Shown here one piece after another: positions 40,046 through 48,446 of a DNA stretch of 64,000 nt (positions are counted from its first letter, which is position 1; each line of letters starts with the position of its first letter). Under the pieces are notes generated by a model, which was given only the letters and a program-made list of their open reading frames with translations, made no database searches and had not been told where the DNA came from. The position numbers were made by a program, and so were the translations under genes. This DNA comes from Flavobacteriaceae bacterium UJ101 (GTDB taxonomy: Bacteria; Bacteroidota; Bacteroidia; Flavobacteriales; UJ101), in contig CP016269.1 in NCBI GenBank assembly GCA_001880285.1, forward strand, positions 2,800,501-2,864,500, in the 5' to 3' direction.

Positions 40046-40432
40046 ATGAAAAAAAGATTACTTTTTATAATGCTTATAGTAGGATCGTGTATCTACGCAC
40101 AAGATGGATCAAATCAAGTTTTGGTAGCAGATGGTACAAGTCAGGGAAGCTCTAATGGAGTAACAACAGTGGATCAACAAGTGGACAATAATAAAAATGA
40201 TGCAACTGATGGGAGTAATGAATACCGAACAGACTTATATACAGATAAAAATATTGAACCTGGAGCTCAGCTAGAGATTGATTCAACAGATAAAGCTTTT
40301 TTGATAACGCGTGTAGAAACATCTTCTATTGATACTGCAAGTGAAGGAACAACTACTTCAGGAATGATAACTTATGATCCAGTTACAAAAGGATTTTATT
40401 TTAAGAATGATAGTGGATGGGTTAGTTTTTAA
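40046..40432 (+). CDS. Small secreted single-P-domain protein
   Basis: A 128-residue protein with a signal peptide (about 1-19, ending IYA before Q), a polar Asn/Asp/Gln-rich region, and one P-type domain at about 72-128 (LEIDSTDKAFLITR, GMITYD, closing SGWVSF). It lies 39 bases after the RCC1-like gene and is followed by a terminator. The pair looks like a minimal relative of the module genes (one larger and one small P-domain protein). Confidence 0.7.
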   Translation: MKKRLLFIMLIVGSCIYAQDGSNQVLVADGTSQGSSNGVTTVDQQVDNNKNDATDGSNEYRTDLYTDKNIEPGAQLEIDSTDKAFLITRVETSSIDTASEGTTTSGMITYDPVTKGFYFKNDSGWVSF

Positions 40433-40456
40433 ATTAGTTATATTTATTATAAATAT

Positions 40457-40493
40457 AAAAATCCAAAGAAATTTTAATTCTTTGGATTTTTTT
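40457..40493. terminator. Bidirectional terminator
   Basis: The stem AAAAATCCAAAGAA / TTCTTTGGATTTTTTT lies between convergent genes and can serve both. Confidence 0.85.
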
Positions 40494-40512
40494 CATTCTT
40501 TATAAATCAGTA

Positions 40513-40947
40513 TTAAGATACCATATTTTTAAAATCAGCAAAACCTTCAGCGCCTTCACCTGCGGGACCATAGTATTTTTCATCAGAATTATTCCCTAAT
40601 TTGTACCATAAATAAAGATTGTAAAAAGGAATCAAAAATAATAATATACCAAAAGTTGTATCTTTTCCAAAAGATTTACCCATACCAATATGCATTAAAG
40701 CGATAATGATAAAGTTAACTAAAGGTATAAGCATTAAAATAAGCCACCATGTTGGTTTTCCTATAATTTTTAACCAAATATAAATAGAGTAAATAGGAAT
40801 GATGGCTGACCACCATGGATACCCTGCCTTTTCAAAAGTCTTCCCCATAGTGAAATAGAGAAGTGCAACAATAATGGCTAAATAGATCAGTGTTCCAATT
40901 AGTCCAATTAGTCCATTTCCAGAATCTAAAATTGTTAAAGTGTTCAT
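40513..40947 (-). CDS. Four-helix membrane protein (DUF5684-like)
   Basis: A 144-residue integral membrane protein with about four hydrophobic segments and the sequence AGYPWWSAIIPIYSIYIWL, characteristic of the DUF5684 group often annotated near signal-peptidase-like proteins. The tail is polar (GPAGEGAEGF). Function unknown. It is convergent with the P-domain genes. Confidence 0.75.
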   Translation of the reverse strand: MNTLTILDSGNGLIGLIGTLIYLAIIVALLYFTMGKTFEKAGYPWWSAIIPIYSIYIWLKIIGKPTWWLILMLIPLVNFIIIALMHIGMGKSFGKDTTFGILLFLIPFYNLYLWYKLGNNSDEKYYGPAGEGAEGFADFKNMVS

Positions 40948-41043
40948 AGTATGTTTTTTAAATTATTTACCATACAAGTTATAAAATTTAATTAAGTTAT
41001 TACTGGTTTTTATCAAGAAAAAATGTATTTTTAGCCAATTAAA

Positions 41044-41193
41044 TGGTGCTCACGATGAGTTAATAGGGAATTCGGTTAAAATCCGAGGCTGTCCCCGCAA
41101 CTGTAAGTCTTTTTAATGGATTATTTTAATTACCACTGCTCCTTTGGAATGGGAAGGTTAAATAATTTTGAGACAAGCCAGGAAACCTGCCAT
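41044..41193 (+). promoter_or_regulatory. Cobalamin (AdoCbl) riboswitch
   Basis: Conserved pieces of the family appear in order: GGTGCTCACGATGAG, AATAGGGAA, the core GCTGTCCCCGCAACTGTA, TACCACTG, and ACAAGCCAGGAAACCTGCC. It lies about 50 bases before the BtuB-like receptor gene and should repress it when cobalamin is plentiful. Confidence 0.95.
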
Positions 41194-41243
41194 TGAATAA
41201 AATAATCAAATAATTATGCTTTCGGGATAAAGGCTTATTATAT

Positions 41244-43070
41244 ATGAAAAACAGTACATTTTTAATCATTTTTTTAAGTTTTTTTGTTGCAGCCCAAGAA
41301 CAGAACCAAATAGACTCTGTTGTATTGAGTGCTAAAAAAATAAAAGAGATTTCCATTGGTCATCCGCTAATTCATATAGAACATGATTTTGGGCAATCAT
41401 TAGGTGATGATTTGTCTATTCAAACTGGTGCTTATTTTAAAGAATATGGTAACGGAATGTTATCATCAATTTCCTATAGAGGATTAGGTGCAGCACATAC
41501 TGGAGTATTTTTAGAAGGAATTCCGATTAATTCTGGGCTGACAGGGCAGACTGATTTTAATCTACTATATCCAGAAGGGTTTAATACAATTGAGTTTAGA
41601 ACAGGTGGTGGTGGTGCTACTTTTGGATCAGGAGCAGTAGGAGGAAGTGTACATTTAAATAATGAATTAGCTTACAATAAAGATTTTAAAGGTGAAATTT
41701 CACAAAAAATAGCCAGTTTTGATACTTATGCTACCAATTTAGGGACCTCTTTTTCAGATGATCAAAATGCTTTGAAAGTAAACATGTATAGGCTTACTTC
41801 TAATAATGATTATGATTATATTTATAACAATGAAGAATATACGATTGAAAATGGAGCTGTAGAGACGTTGATCACTAATTTAGCATACCAGAGAAAAATT
41901 AATGATCGAAATCATTTAAAGTTATCATTGAACTATGCTTTAGCAGATCGTCAATTAATGGAATCTGTTGGAGCAACATCGAATCAAAAGCAAAAAGATA
42001 CTAATTACAACAGTGTACTGAGTTGGATGTATACCAATAAAAAATATGCCCATAAATTAAGCCAAGCCTTTTTGTTTAGTGAGTATCAATATTTTCCAAA
42101 TCAAGATGTTTCCAATTATGATTTTGGAAGAACAGAAAACTGGGTCACCAAATATGATGGAAGTTATAAATTAACATCTAAAATTAATTTAGGAGCAATA
42201 GGACAATTTAAACATACTAAAGGAAAAGGGAGTAATATTCAGGAACCTAGTTTAGATGAAGGTTTTGTAAGTGTTTATGGACAATACCGATATGAAAATC
42301 TCAAACAGAGTTTAACAGTTTCAAAAGGAGTTTCATCAGAGTTTGAAATTCCATTTACCTTGGATTATGGGATTGAGTTGAATTTAAAACCAATCAAGTT
42401 ACATGGAAATATTACAACCAATTATCGAAACCCTACTTTTAATGATTTGTATTGGGTACCTGGAGGAAATCCCAATTTAAAAGCGGAAGATGGTTGGGCT
42501 ACTGAATTAGGAGTTGAATATGATAGACTGTTAAGTGATCGACTCTATTTAAATTTTCGATCTAATGGATTTTATTCAAAATTTAACGATTGGATCGTAT
42601 GGCTTCCTGATGTAAATCAAGGTGGAATATTTACTCCAATAAACATTCGAAATGTAGAAAGTTATGGAGTAGAATTATTTTCTCAACTAGGATACAAAAT
42701 AGGACTTTTTGAAATAGATTGGAAAGCAAATTATACATTCTTGAAGTCATTAGATGAAGAAAGAAATAAACAATTGATCTATACACCTAAACATAAATTG
42801 AATAATCAATTACAATTCAAAAGAGAGAATGGGTTTGTACAAATTCAACACCAATTTGTAGATGAAATTTATACAAGTTCGGATAATTTAAACAAATTAG
42901 ATGCCTTTAATTTAATTGATGCTTCAATAGGGTACAATTTAAAAATTAATAAAATTAAAACTGCTATTCAGGTAGGGGTTCATAATATTTTAGACGAAGA
43001 GTATCAACTTATTTTAGGAAGAGCAATGCCAAAACGAAATTATTCAATACAATTTAATATCAATTTTTAA
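41244..43070 (+). CDS. btuB: TonB-dependent outer-membrane receptor, BtuB-like (cobalamin)
   Basis: A 608-residue outer-membrane receptor. Signal peptide about 1-16, a TonB-box-like IDSVVLSAKK near the mature N-terminus, a plug domain (about 40-140, with SISYRGLGAAHTGVFLEGIP and GGGGATFGSGAVGGSV), then a 22-strand-type barrel ending in alternating aromatic strands (IQFNINF). The cobalamin riboswitch upstream is the evidence for a B12 or cobinamide substrate. The next gene starts 9 bases downstream and is probably co-transcribed. Confidence 0.9.
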   Translation: MKNSTFLIIFLSFFVAAQEQNQIDSVVLSAKKIKEISIGHPLIHIEHDFGQSLGDDLSIQTGAYFKEYGNGMLSSISYRGLGAAHTGVFLEGIPINSGLTGQTDFNLLYPEGFNTIEFRTGGGGATFGSGAVGGSVHLNNELAYNKDFKGEISQKIASFDTYATNLGTSFSDDQNALKVNMYRLTSNNDYDYIYNNEEYTIENGAVETLITNLAYQRKINDRNHLKLSLNYALADRQLMESVGATSNQKQKDTNYNSVLSWMYTNKKYAHKLSQAFLFSEYQYFPNQDVSNYDFGRTENWVTKYDGSYKLTSKINLGAIGQFKHTKGKGSNIQEPSLDEGFVSVYGQYRYENLKQSLTVSKGVSSEFEIPFTLDYGIELNLKPIKLHGNITTNYRNPTFNDLYWVPGGNPNLKAEDGWATELGVEYDRLLSDRLYLNFRSNGFYSKFNDWIVWLPDVNQGGIFTPINIRNVESYGVELFSQLGYKIGLFEIDWKANYTFLKSLDEERNKQLIYTPKHKLNNQLQFKRENGFVQIQHQFVDEIYTSSDNLNKLDAFNLIDASIGYNLKINKIKTAIQVGVHNILDEEYQLILGRAMPKRNYSIQFNINF

Positions 43071-43079
43071 TAAACAGTC

Positions 43080-44141
43080 ATGAGGAAGACATTTTTTTAT
43101 TTAAGTATTTTAGGAAGTTTTTTAACTTCTTGTAGTAGTGACGATTCGGGACCTAACACCTCTATAGGAGATTATTCAAATGGAATTTGGATTATCAATC
43201 AAGGAAATTTTGGTTCTGCTAATGCATCACTTTCTTTTTATAATGGAACAATTGAAAACAAAGTATATAATAAAGTAAATAATTTAGATTTAGGTGATAC
43301 TGCTCAATCCTCTACAATTGATGGTGATGTATTGTATGTGGTAGTAAATGTTTCAAATAAAGTAATTGCGATAAATCGTCATACAGGAGAAATGATGGCA
43401 GAAATTGATTCTGACTTGAATAACCCACGTTATGCAGTTAAAGTAGGTTCAAACCAATTGTATGTTAGTAATTGGGGTGATGGAAGCAGTACTACGGATG
43501 ATTTTATTGCAGTTATTAATACCGATACAAATACCGTTGAAAAAACAATTTCAGTAGCAGAAGGACCTGAAAAAATGGTATTATCTAACGATAAAGTTTA
43601 TGTTTTACATAAAGGAGGTTGGGGATTTGGTTCTACTGTAAGTGCAATCAATACAACAACAGATGCTGTAACATCTATTAATGTTGGAGATGTTCCTAAT
43701 AGTTATGATATTGATGGTAATGATTTGTATATATTATGTGAAGGAAATCCGTCGTATGCATCTGTAGAAACTGAAGGAAAACTTTTTAAAATAGACACAA
43801 CAAATGATGTAGCTTCATTAGTGATTGATTTTGATAGAAATGGAAATATCGAAGAGCACCCAAAGAACTTTCAATTAAGTGATAATGAGTCAGATAAAGG
43901 ATACTATGAAATGTCGGGTGTTATTTATAAGGAAGATTTAGTATTGAATACAACACCTAGTGTTGTTTTAGAAAATGTTAATATTGGGGATATGAAAGTG
44001 GAAGGAGTAAGTTTATATTATACAGATCCAGGAGATTATTCGAGTGCAGGATCTTTTGTTCAATATAATTTATCTACTCAAACAGAAATTAAAAAAGTAG
44101 CTACAGATATTATTCCTGGTGATATAACCATAACACCTTAG
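43080..44141 (+). CDS. Surface lipoprotein beta-propeller, BtuG-like
   Basis: A 353-residue lipoprotein with a lipobox (FLTSC, Cys about 18) followed by SSDDSGP. This is a Bacteroidota-type polar stretch that can act as a surface-export signal. The rest is YVTN/YncE-like propeller repeats (NKVIAINRHTGEM, IAVINTDTNTVEKTISV). It follows the riboswitch-controlled receptor by 9 bases. In Bacteroides, BtuG is a propeller lipoprotein that captures B12 for BtuB; the same placement here suggests the same job (inference). Confidence 0.82.
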   Translation: MRKTFFYLSILGSFLTSCSSDDSGPNTSIGDYSNGIWIINQGNFGSANASLSFYNGTIENKVYNKVNNLDLGDTAQSSTIDGDVLYVVVNVSNKVIAINRHTGEMMAEIDSDLNNPRYAVKVGSNQLYVSNWGDGSSTTDDFIAVINTDTNTVEKTISVAEGPEKMVLSNDKVYVLHKGGWGFGSTVSAINTTTDAVTSINVGDVPNSYDIDGNDLYILCEGNPSYASVETEGKLFKIDTTNDVASLVIDFDRNGNIEEHPKNFQLSDNESDKGYYEMSGVIYKEDLVLNTTPSVVLENVNIGDMKVEGVSLYYTDPGDYSSAGSFVQYNLSTQTEIKKVATDIIPGDITITP

Positions 44142-44175
44142 TCAATAATAACATAATTTTTTTAATATAGAATAG

Positions 44176-44203
44176 AATCCCGAACTTGTTTCGGGATTTT
44201 ATT
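44176..44203 (+). terminator. Terminator of the cobalamin uptake operon
   Basis: Stem AATCCCGAA / TTCGGGATT with a five-base loop and a T-rich tail. Confidence 0.85.
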
Positions 44204-44296
44204 CTTAAACTCATTATATGTGAAAAATCATCTATAAAAAGTTAGAAAAAAACCAATATACTAATATTAAACATATCGATAATCTAATAAAATATG

Positions 44297-44304
44297 TACT
44301 TTTG
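44297..44304 (+). promoter_or_regulatory. folA -7 box
   Basis: TACTTTTG matches TANNTTTG and lies 17 bases before the GTG start of the dihydrofolate reductase gene, so the leader is very short. Confidence 0.65.
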
Positions 44305-44320
44305 TTAAAAATTTTAAAGA

Positions 44321-44812
44321 GTGAAATTAACAATAATTGTAGCTTTTGCAGAAAACCAAGTAATAGGAAAAGATAATCAATTGATTTGGCATTTACCTAA
44401 TGATTTAAAACGATTTAAGTTGTTGACAACAGGGAAACCTATTATCATGGGAAGGAAAACCTTTGAATCAATAGGAAAACCACTTCCAAATAGAGAAAAT
44501 ATTGTATTGACTCGTGATAAGAACTGGAAGCATGAAGGAGCAAAAGTATTTCATTCAAAGGAAGCCATTTTAGAATATTTAGAAAATCATGAACATGCTT
44601 ATGTTATTGGTGGCGCTGAAATTTATAAACTATTTCTAGATAATACAGATTTCTTAGAAATTACCTATGTAGATACAAATATTGATGGAGATGCATTCTT
44701 TCCATTGATAAATTATGAAAAATGGAATTTAATAAGTGAATTTAGTCATGAAAAAGATGAAAAACATGCTTTTTCCTATAAATTTGTTACATATCGCAGA
44801 AAAACCAATTAA
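44321..44812 (+). CDS. folA: Dihydrofolate reductase
   Basis: A 163-residue cytoplasmic enzyme that reduces dihydrofolate to tetrahydrofolate with NADPH. Motifs: AFAENQVIGKDNQLIWHLP at the N-terminus with the active-site Asp in LPNDLKRF, the cofactor motif MGRKTFESIGKPLP, and VIGGAEIYKLF. The start is GTG (Met-Lys-Leu-Thr), the only start that keeps the first strand. The length is normal. It appears to be a single-gene transcript. Confidence 0.97.
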   Translation: MKLTIIVAFAENQVIGKDNQLIWHLPNDLKRFKLLTTGKPIIMGRKTFESIGKPLPNRENIVLTRDKNWKHEGAKVFHSKEAILEYLENHEHAYVIGGAEIYKLFLDNTDFLEITYVDTNIDGDAFFPLINYEKWNLISEFSHEKDEKHAFSYKFVTYRRKTN

Positions 44813-44876
44813 AATATAATATGCATGCATAATAAATAAGAATTATGTATTATCTTGCATGTTCAAAGAGTTTAAA

Positions 44877-45953
44877 ATGAGTAGAAGAACAGTGATCAAG
44901 GGTTCAGGGTCCTATTTACCTGAAAATATTATTCAAAATAAAGATTTCTTAAATCATACTTTTTATACAGAAGAGGGGACTTTATTTGAAAAAGATAATG
45001 AAGAAATCATAGAAAAATTTGAATCGATTACTGAAATTCGTGAACGTCGTTATGTTTCAGATGATATGATGAATTCTGATATGGCGACCATAGCGGCTAA
45101 AAGAGCTATAGAAGATGCAAAAATAGACATAGAAGAATTAGATTATATCATTTTTGCTCATAATTATGGAAATGTTACAGTAGAAAAACATCAAACCGAT
45201 ATATTACCTTCTCTTTCTGCTCGTGTGAAACATAACTTAGGAATTAAAAATAGAAAATGTATTCCTTATGATATGAATTTTGGTTGTCCAGGCTGGATTC
45301 AAGGTATGATTTTAATGGATCAATTAGGAAAAGCCAATATTGTAAATAAAGCTTTAGTAATTGGTTCTGAAACCTTAAGTAGAATAACAGATCCACATGA
45401 TCGTAATGCCATGATTTTTGCTGATGGAGCAGGAGCTGTTGTGATTGAAATGGAAAATAGTACTGATAAAGGAATTATAAATTATGCCACCATAAGTGAT
45501 ATGGGAGAGGAGTTGAATTTTATTACAAATGATAAATCCGTGAATCCCGATTATGAAGGTAGTGATGTCAATATTAGTATGAAGGGACGTAAAGTATACG
45601 AATATGTTTTAAAAAATGTTCCATATGCTATAAAAGAGGTAATTGATACTGCGGGACTCACCTATACAGATATTTCAAAATTTTTAATCCATCAAGCAAA
45701 TGCTAAAATGGATCATGCTATTTTACAACGTTTAGAACGTTTGTATGGAATAAAAGGGGATGGATGTACGAATGATGTTATGCCAATGACGATTCAGACT
45801 TTAGGAAACTCTTCTGTAGCAACAGTTCCTACGATGTATGATTTGATGATGAAAGGTCAATTAGAAGGTCAAACAATCAAGGAAAATGAATATATGATCT
45901 TTGCTTCTGTCGGTGCTGGAATGAATATAAACGCTTTTTTGTATAAAACATAA
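44877..45953 (+). CDS. 3-oxoacyl-ACP synthase III-family enzyme (FabH-like)
   Basis: A 358-residue thiolase-fold condensing enzyme. The full catalytic triad is visible: Cys in NFGCPGWIQG (about residue 137), His in LIHQANAKMD, and Asn in LGNSSVATVP. The family C-terminus FASVGAGMNINAF is present. It is longer than classical FabH (about 320), with an extra N-terminal stretch of about 40 residues, so it may prefer another acyl starter (inference). I chose ATG 44877 over the in-frame ATG 44859, as the other enzymes of this type start near the VIKGSGSYLPEN strand. A palindromic ATGCATGCAT lies at 44821. Confidence 0.88.
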   Translation: MSRRTVIKGSGSYLPENIIQNKDFLNHTFYTEEGTLFEKDNEEIIEKFESITEIRERRYVSDDMMNSDMATIAAKRAIEDAKIDIEELDYIIFAHNYGNVTVEKHQTDILPSLSARVKHNLGIKNRKCIPYDMNFGCPGWIQGMILMDQLGKANIVNKALVIGSETLSRITDPHDRNAMIFADGAGAVVIEMENSTDKGIINYATISDMGEELNFITNDKSVNPDYEGSDVNISMKGRKVYEYVLKNVPYAIKEVIDTAGLTYTDISKFLIHQANAKMDHAILQRLERLYGIKGDGCTNDVMPMTIQTLGNSSVATVPTMYDLMMKGQLEGQTIKENEYMIFASVGAGMNINAFLYKT

Positions 45954-45966
45954 TTTAAAAAGTTGT

Positions 45967-45974
45967 TATATTTG
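45967..45974 (+). promoter_or_regulatory. -7 box of the metallophosphoesterase gene
   Basis: TATATTTG is a perfect TANNTTTG box, 20 bases before the TTG start codon. Confidence 0.65.
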
Positions 45975-45994
45975 TAACTTAAAATATAACAGAT

Positions 45995-47278
45995 TTGAAT
46001 AGACAAACTTTTTTAGGTTCCGTTATTATAGCGGGATTTCTCTTAGATGTATATACCTTTTTTGCTTTTAAAAGAGCCTTTGATAGTAAATTAATTCCTT
46101 ATATATATTGGGGATTTCATATTCTATACTATGCATTATTTTTATATGGAATGTTTTATGGTAAAGATGAAGATTTTTGGAGAAAATTTAGCTTAATAAG
46201 TCTTACACTCCTTTATATACCTAAAATCTTTATTGCCTTTTTTCTAATTATAGAAGATGTTTTTAGACTCTTTTCAAAAGGTTACACAAGTTTAGCGGAA
46301 GGCTCATCTGAATTTCCTTCTCGTAGAAAATTTATTAGCCAATTAGCATTGGGTGTTGCTGCTATTCCTTTTTTAAGTGTTTTACATGGAATTATTATTG
46401 GAAAATATAATTTTCGAGTAATTAGTAAAACATTGTATTTTGATGATTTACCTGATGAATTTGATGACTTCACTATTACACAAATATCGGATGTCCATTC
46501 AGGGAGTTTTGATGATAAAGAAAAAATTGAATATGCAATTGATTTGATCAATAAGCAAAAATCCGATTTATTTTTATTTACAGGAGATATTGTAAATAAT
46601 TTAGCTTCTGAAATGACTCCATGGATTGATATATTTAAAAAAATAGAAGCTCCTTACGGGAAAATGTCTGTAATGGGGAATCATGATTATGGGATGTACG
46701 GTCGTTTTAGTGAAAATGAAGCTGAGAATAAACGTTTAAAAGAAGAAAATCTACAAGATTTATATGGTGTACATAAAAAAATAGGGTTTGATTTGTTATT
46801 AAATGAAAATAGACAAATTGAAAAAAACGGTCAGAAAATTAATATTGTAGGAGTAGAGAATTGGGGAGCAAGTCAACATTTTCCTAAGAAAGGAAATTTG
46901 AAAAAGGCTACAGAAAATATTCAGGATAACGAATTTAATATTTTAATGTCTCATGATCCTTCTCATTTTGATTTTAAAGAAGCACATTATCGATCAGAGG
47001 CAGAGCGAAGAAAGTTGCATGATGAAAAACCTATTATTGAATTTGAAAAGAAGATGCACTTAACGTTGGCAGGTCATACACATGGAGCTCAGATGGGAAT
47101 TGAAATTCCAGGTTTGAGATGGTCACCTGTAAAGTATTTTTATCCTAAATGGGCTGGATTATATGAAGAAGCTGGACGTTATTTGTATGTGAATCGTGGG
47201 TTTGGTTTTTTAGCCTTTCCCGGTAGAATAGGTATTTGGCCTGAGATTACTGTTTTAAAATTAAAAAAGAAAGTATAA
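45995..47278 (+). CDS. Membrane-anchored metallophosphoesterase (YkuE-like)
   Basis: A 427-residue protein. Several hydrophobic segments (about 1-105) are followed by another near 115-135, then a calcineurin-like phosphoesterase domain with all metal-binding blocks: DVHSG, FTGDIV, GNHDYG, SHDPSHF and AGHTHG. Family members hydrolyse phosphodiesters or phosphomonoesters at the membrane; the substrate here is unknown. The start is TTG 45995 (Met-Asn-Arg-Gln), supported by the -7 box 20 bases upstream. Confidence 0.88.
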   Translation: MNRQTFLGSVIIAGFLLDVYTFFAFKRAFDSKLIPYIYWGFHILYYALFLYGMFYGKDEDFWRKFSLISLTLLYIPKIFIAFFLIIEDVFRLFSKGYTSLAEGSSEFPSRRKFISQLALGVAAIPFLSVLHGIIIGKYNFRVISKTLYFDDLPDEFDDFTITQISDVHSGSFDDKEKIEYAIDLINKQKSDLFLFTGDIVNNLASEMTPWIDIFKKIEAPYGKMSVMGNHDYGMYGRFSENEAENKRLKEENLQDLYGVHKKIGFDLLLNENRQIEKNGQKINIVGVENWGASQHFPKKGNLKKATENIQDNEFNILMSHDPSHFDFKEAHYRSEAERRKLHDEKPIIEFEKKMHLTLAGHTHGAQMGIEIPGLRWSPVKYFYPKWAGLYEEAGRYLYVNRGFGFLAFPGRIGIWPEITVLKLKKKV

Positions 47279-47280
47279 AA

Positions 47281-47311
47281 AATCATTCCGTTAGAAAACG
47301 GAATGATTTTT
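47281..47311. terminator. Bidirectional terminator
   Basis: Stem AATCATTCCGTT / AACGGAATGATT with loop AGAA, flanked by A and T runs, between convergent genes. Confidence 0.85.
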
Positions 47312-47348
47312 AAGAAAAAATAAATTAGTTGATAACGTAATGTTATAC

Positions 47349-48311
47349 TTATGTAATAACGTTTAATTTTTCTTTTAATTGTGTTAACATCTCTTTCACC
47401 ATATCTTCCAAGTTATAGTTGTGTTGCCAATTCCAATCAGTACGAGCAGAAGTATCGTTAATACTGATAGGCCATGTATCAGCAATCGTTTGACGATAAT
47501 CAGGTTCGTAATCAATTTTAAACTCAGGAATATGCTTTTTGATTTCTGCAGCAATTTCTTTAGGAGCAAATGAAATTCCACCTAAATTATAAGAAGAACG
47601 TACGGTAAGCTCTTTTTCATCTGCTTGCATTAAATCAATGGTAGCTTTGATGGCATCATCCATGTACATCATAGGTAAAGCAGTGCTAGCAGATAGGAAA
47701 GAAGTATATTTTTTTTCAGATAAAGCTTTGTAGAAAATGTCAACAGCATAATCGGTTGTTCCCCCACCAGCTTCTGTTTTCCAACTGATAAGCCCTGGAT
47801 AGCGTAAACTTCGAACATCAACACCATATCGATTATAATAATATTCACACCATTTTTCACCAGCTAATTTACTAATACCATATACGGTAGAAGGATTCTT
47901 AGGAGAATGTTGAGGTGTTTGTTCTCGTGCTATATTTCGACCGTAAACAGCAATAGAACTAGGGAAAAATACACGTTTAAAGTGGCCTTCTCTTGCTTCT
48001 TCTAAAATAGAAAGTAAAGAATTCATATTCAAATCCCATGCTTTTAGAGGCATTTTTTCTCCTGTTGCAGATAGCATTGCTGCTAAATGATAGATTTGTG
48101 TAGGTTTATATTGTTTTATTAATTCTTGTAAACGTTCACGGTTCATGACATTAAACTCTTCAAAAGGCCCTGATTCTAAGACTTCTTTTGAAGGATCTTT
48201 GATATCTGTAGCAATAACATTATCGTTCCCGTATAATTCTCTCAATTTCAGGACTAAATCACTTCCGATTTGTCCTGAAGCTCCTGTTACTATAATAATT
48301 TCGTTTGACAC
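47349..48311 (-). CDS. SDR-family L-threonine 3-dehydrogenase (NAD-dependent epimerase fold)
   Basis: A 320-residue Rossmann enzyme. NAD-binding GASGQIGSDL lies at the N-terminus, with catalytic Tyr-x-x-x-Lys in YGISKLAGE and Ser in FFPSSIAVYG. The stretch RYPGLISWKTEAGGGTTDYA is characteristic of the extended-SDR threonine dehydrogenases described from Flavobacterium and related bacteria. The expected reaction is L-threonine to 2-amino-3-oxobutyrate with NAD+. A general NAD-dependent epimerase is the alternative. No glycine C-acetyltransferase gene is adjacent. Confidence 0.82.
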   Translation of the reverse strand: MSNEIIIVTGASGQIGSDLVLKLRELYGNDNVIATDIKDPSKEVLESGPFEEFNVMNRERLQELIKQYKPTQIYHLAAMLSATGEKMPLKAWDLNMNSLLSILEEAREGHFKRVFFPSSIAVYGRNIAREQTPQHSPKNPSTVYGISKLAGEKWCEYYYNRYGVDVRSLRYPGLISWKTEAGGGTTDYAVDIFYKALSEKKYTSFLSASTALPMMYMDDAIKATIDLMQADEKELTVRSSYNLGGISFAPKEIAAEIKKHIPEFKIDYEPDYRQTIADTWPISINDTSARTDWNWQHNYNLEDMVKEMLTQLKEKLNVIT

Positions 48312-48446
48312 GCTTCTTTATAAAAAAATTCGTATAAAAATAATTTTAATATTTTTAATAAACAAGAACTAAAATTTAAAAATCATTAAAAAATAAATCA
48401 AATATCATTTTAAAATTTATAATATGATAATTTGAAGTGCTTTTTG

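Noticed and set aside
43080-44141. Reading the propeller lipoprotein as a general YncE stress protein
   Set aside because: Its place 9 bases after a riboswitch-controlled receptor and its lipobox make a role in cobalamin capture more likely.
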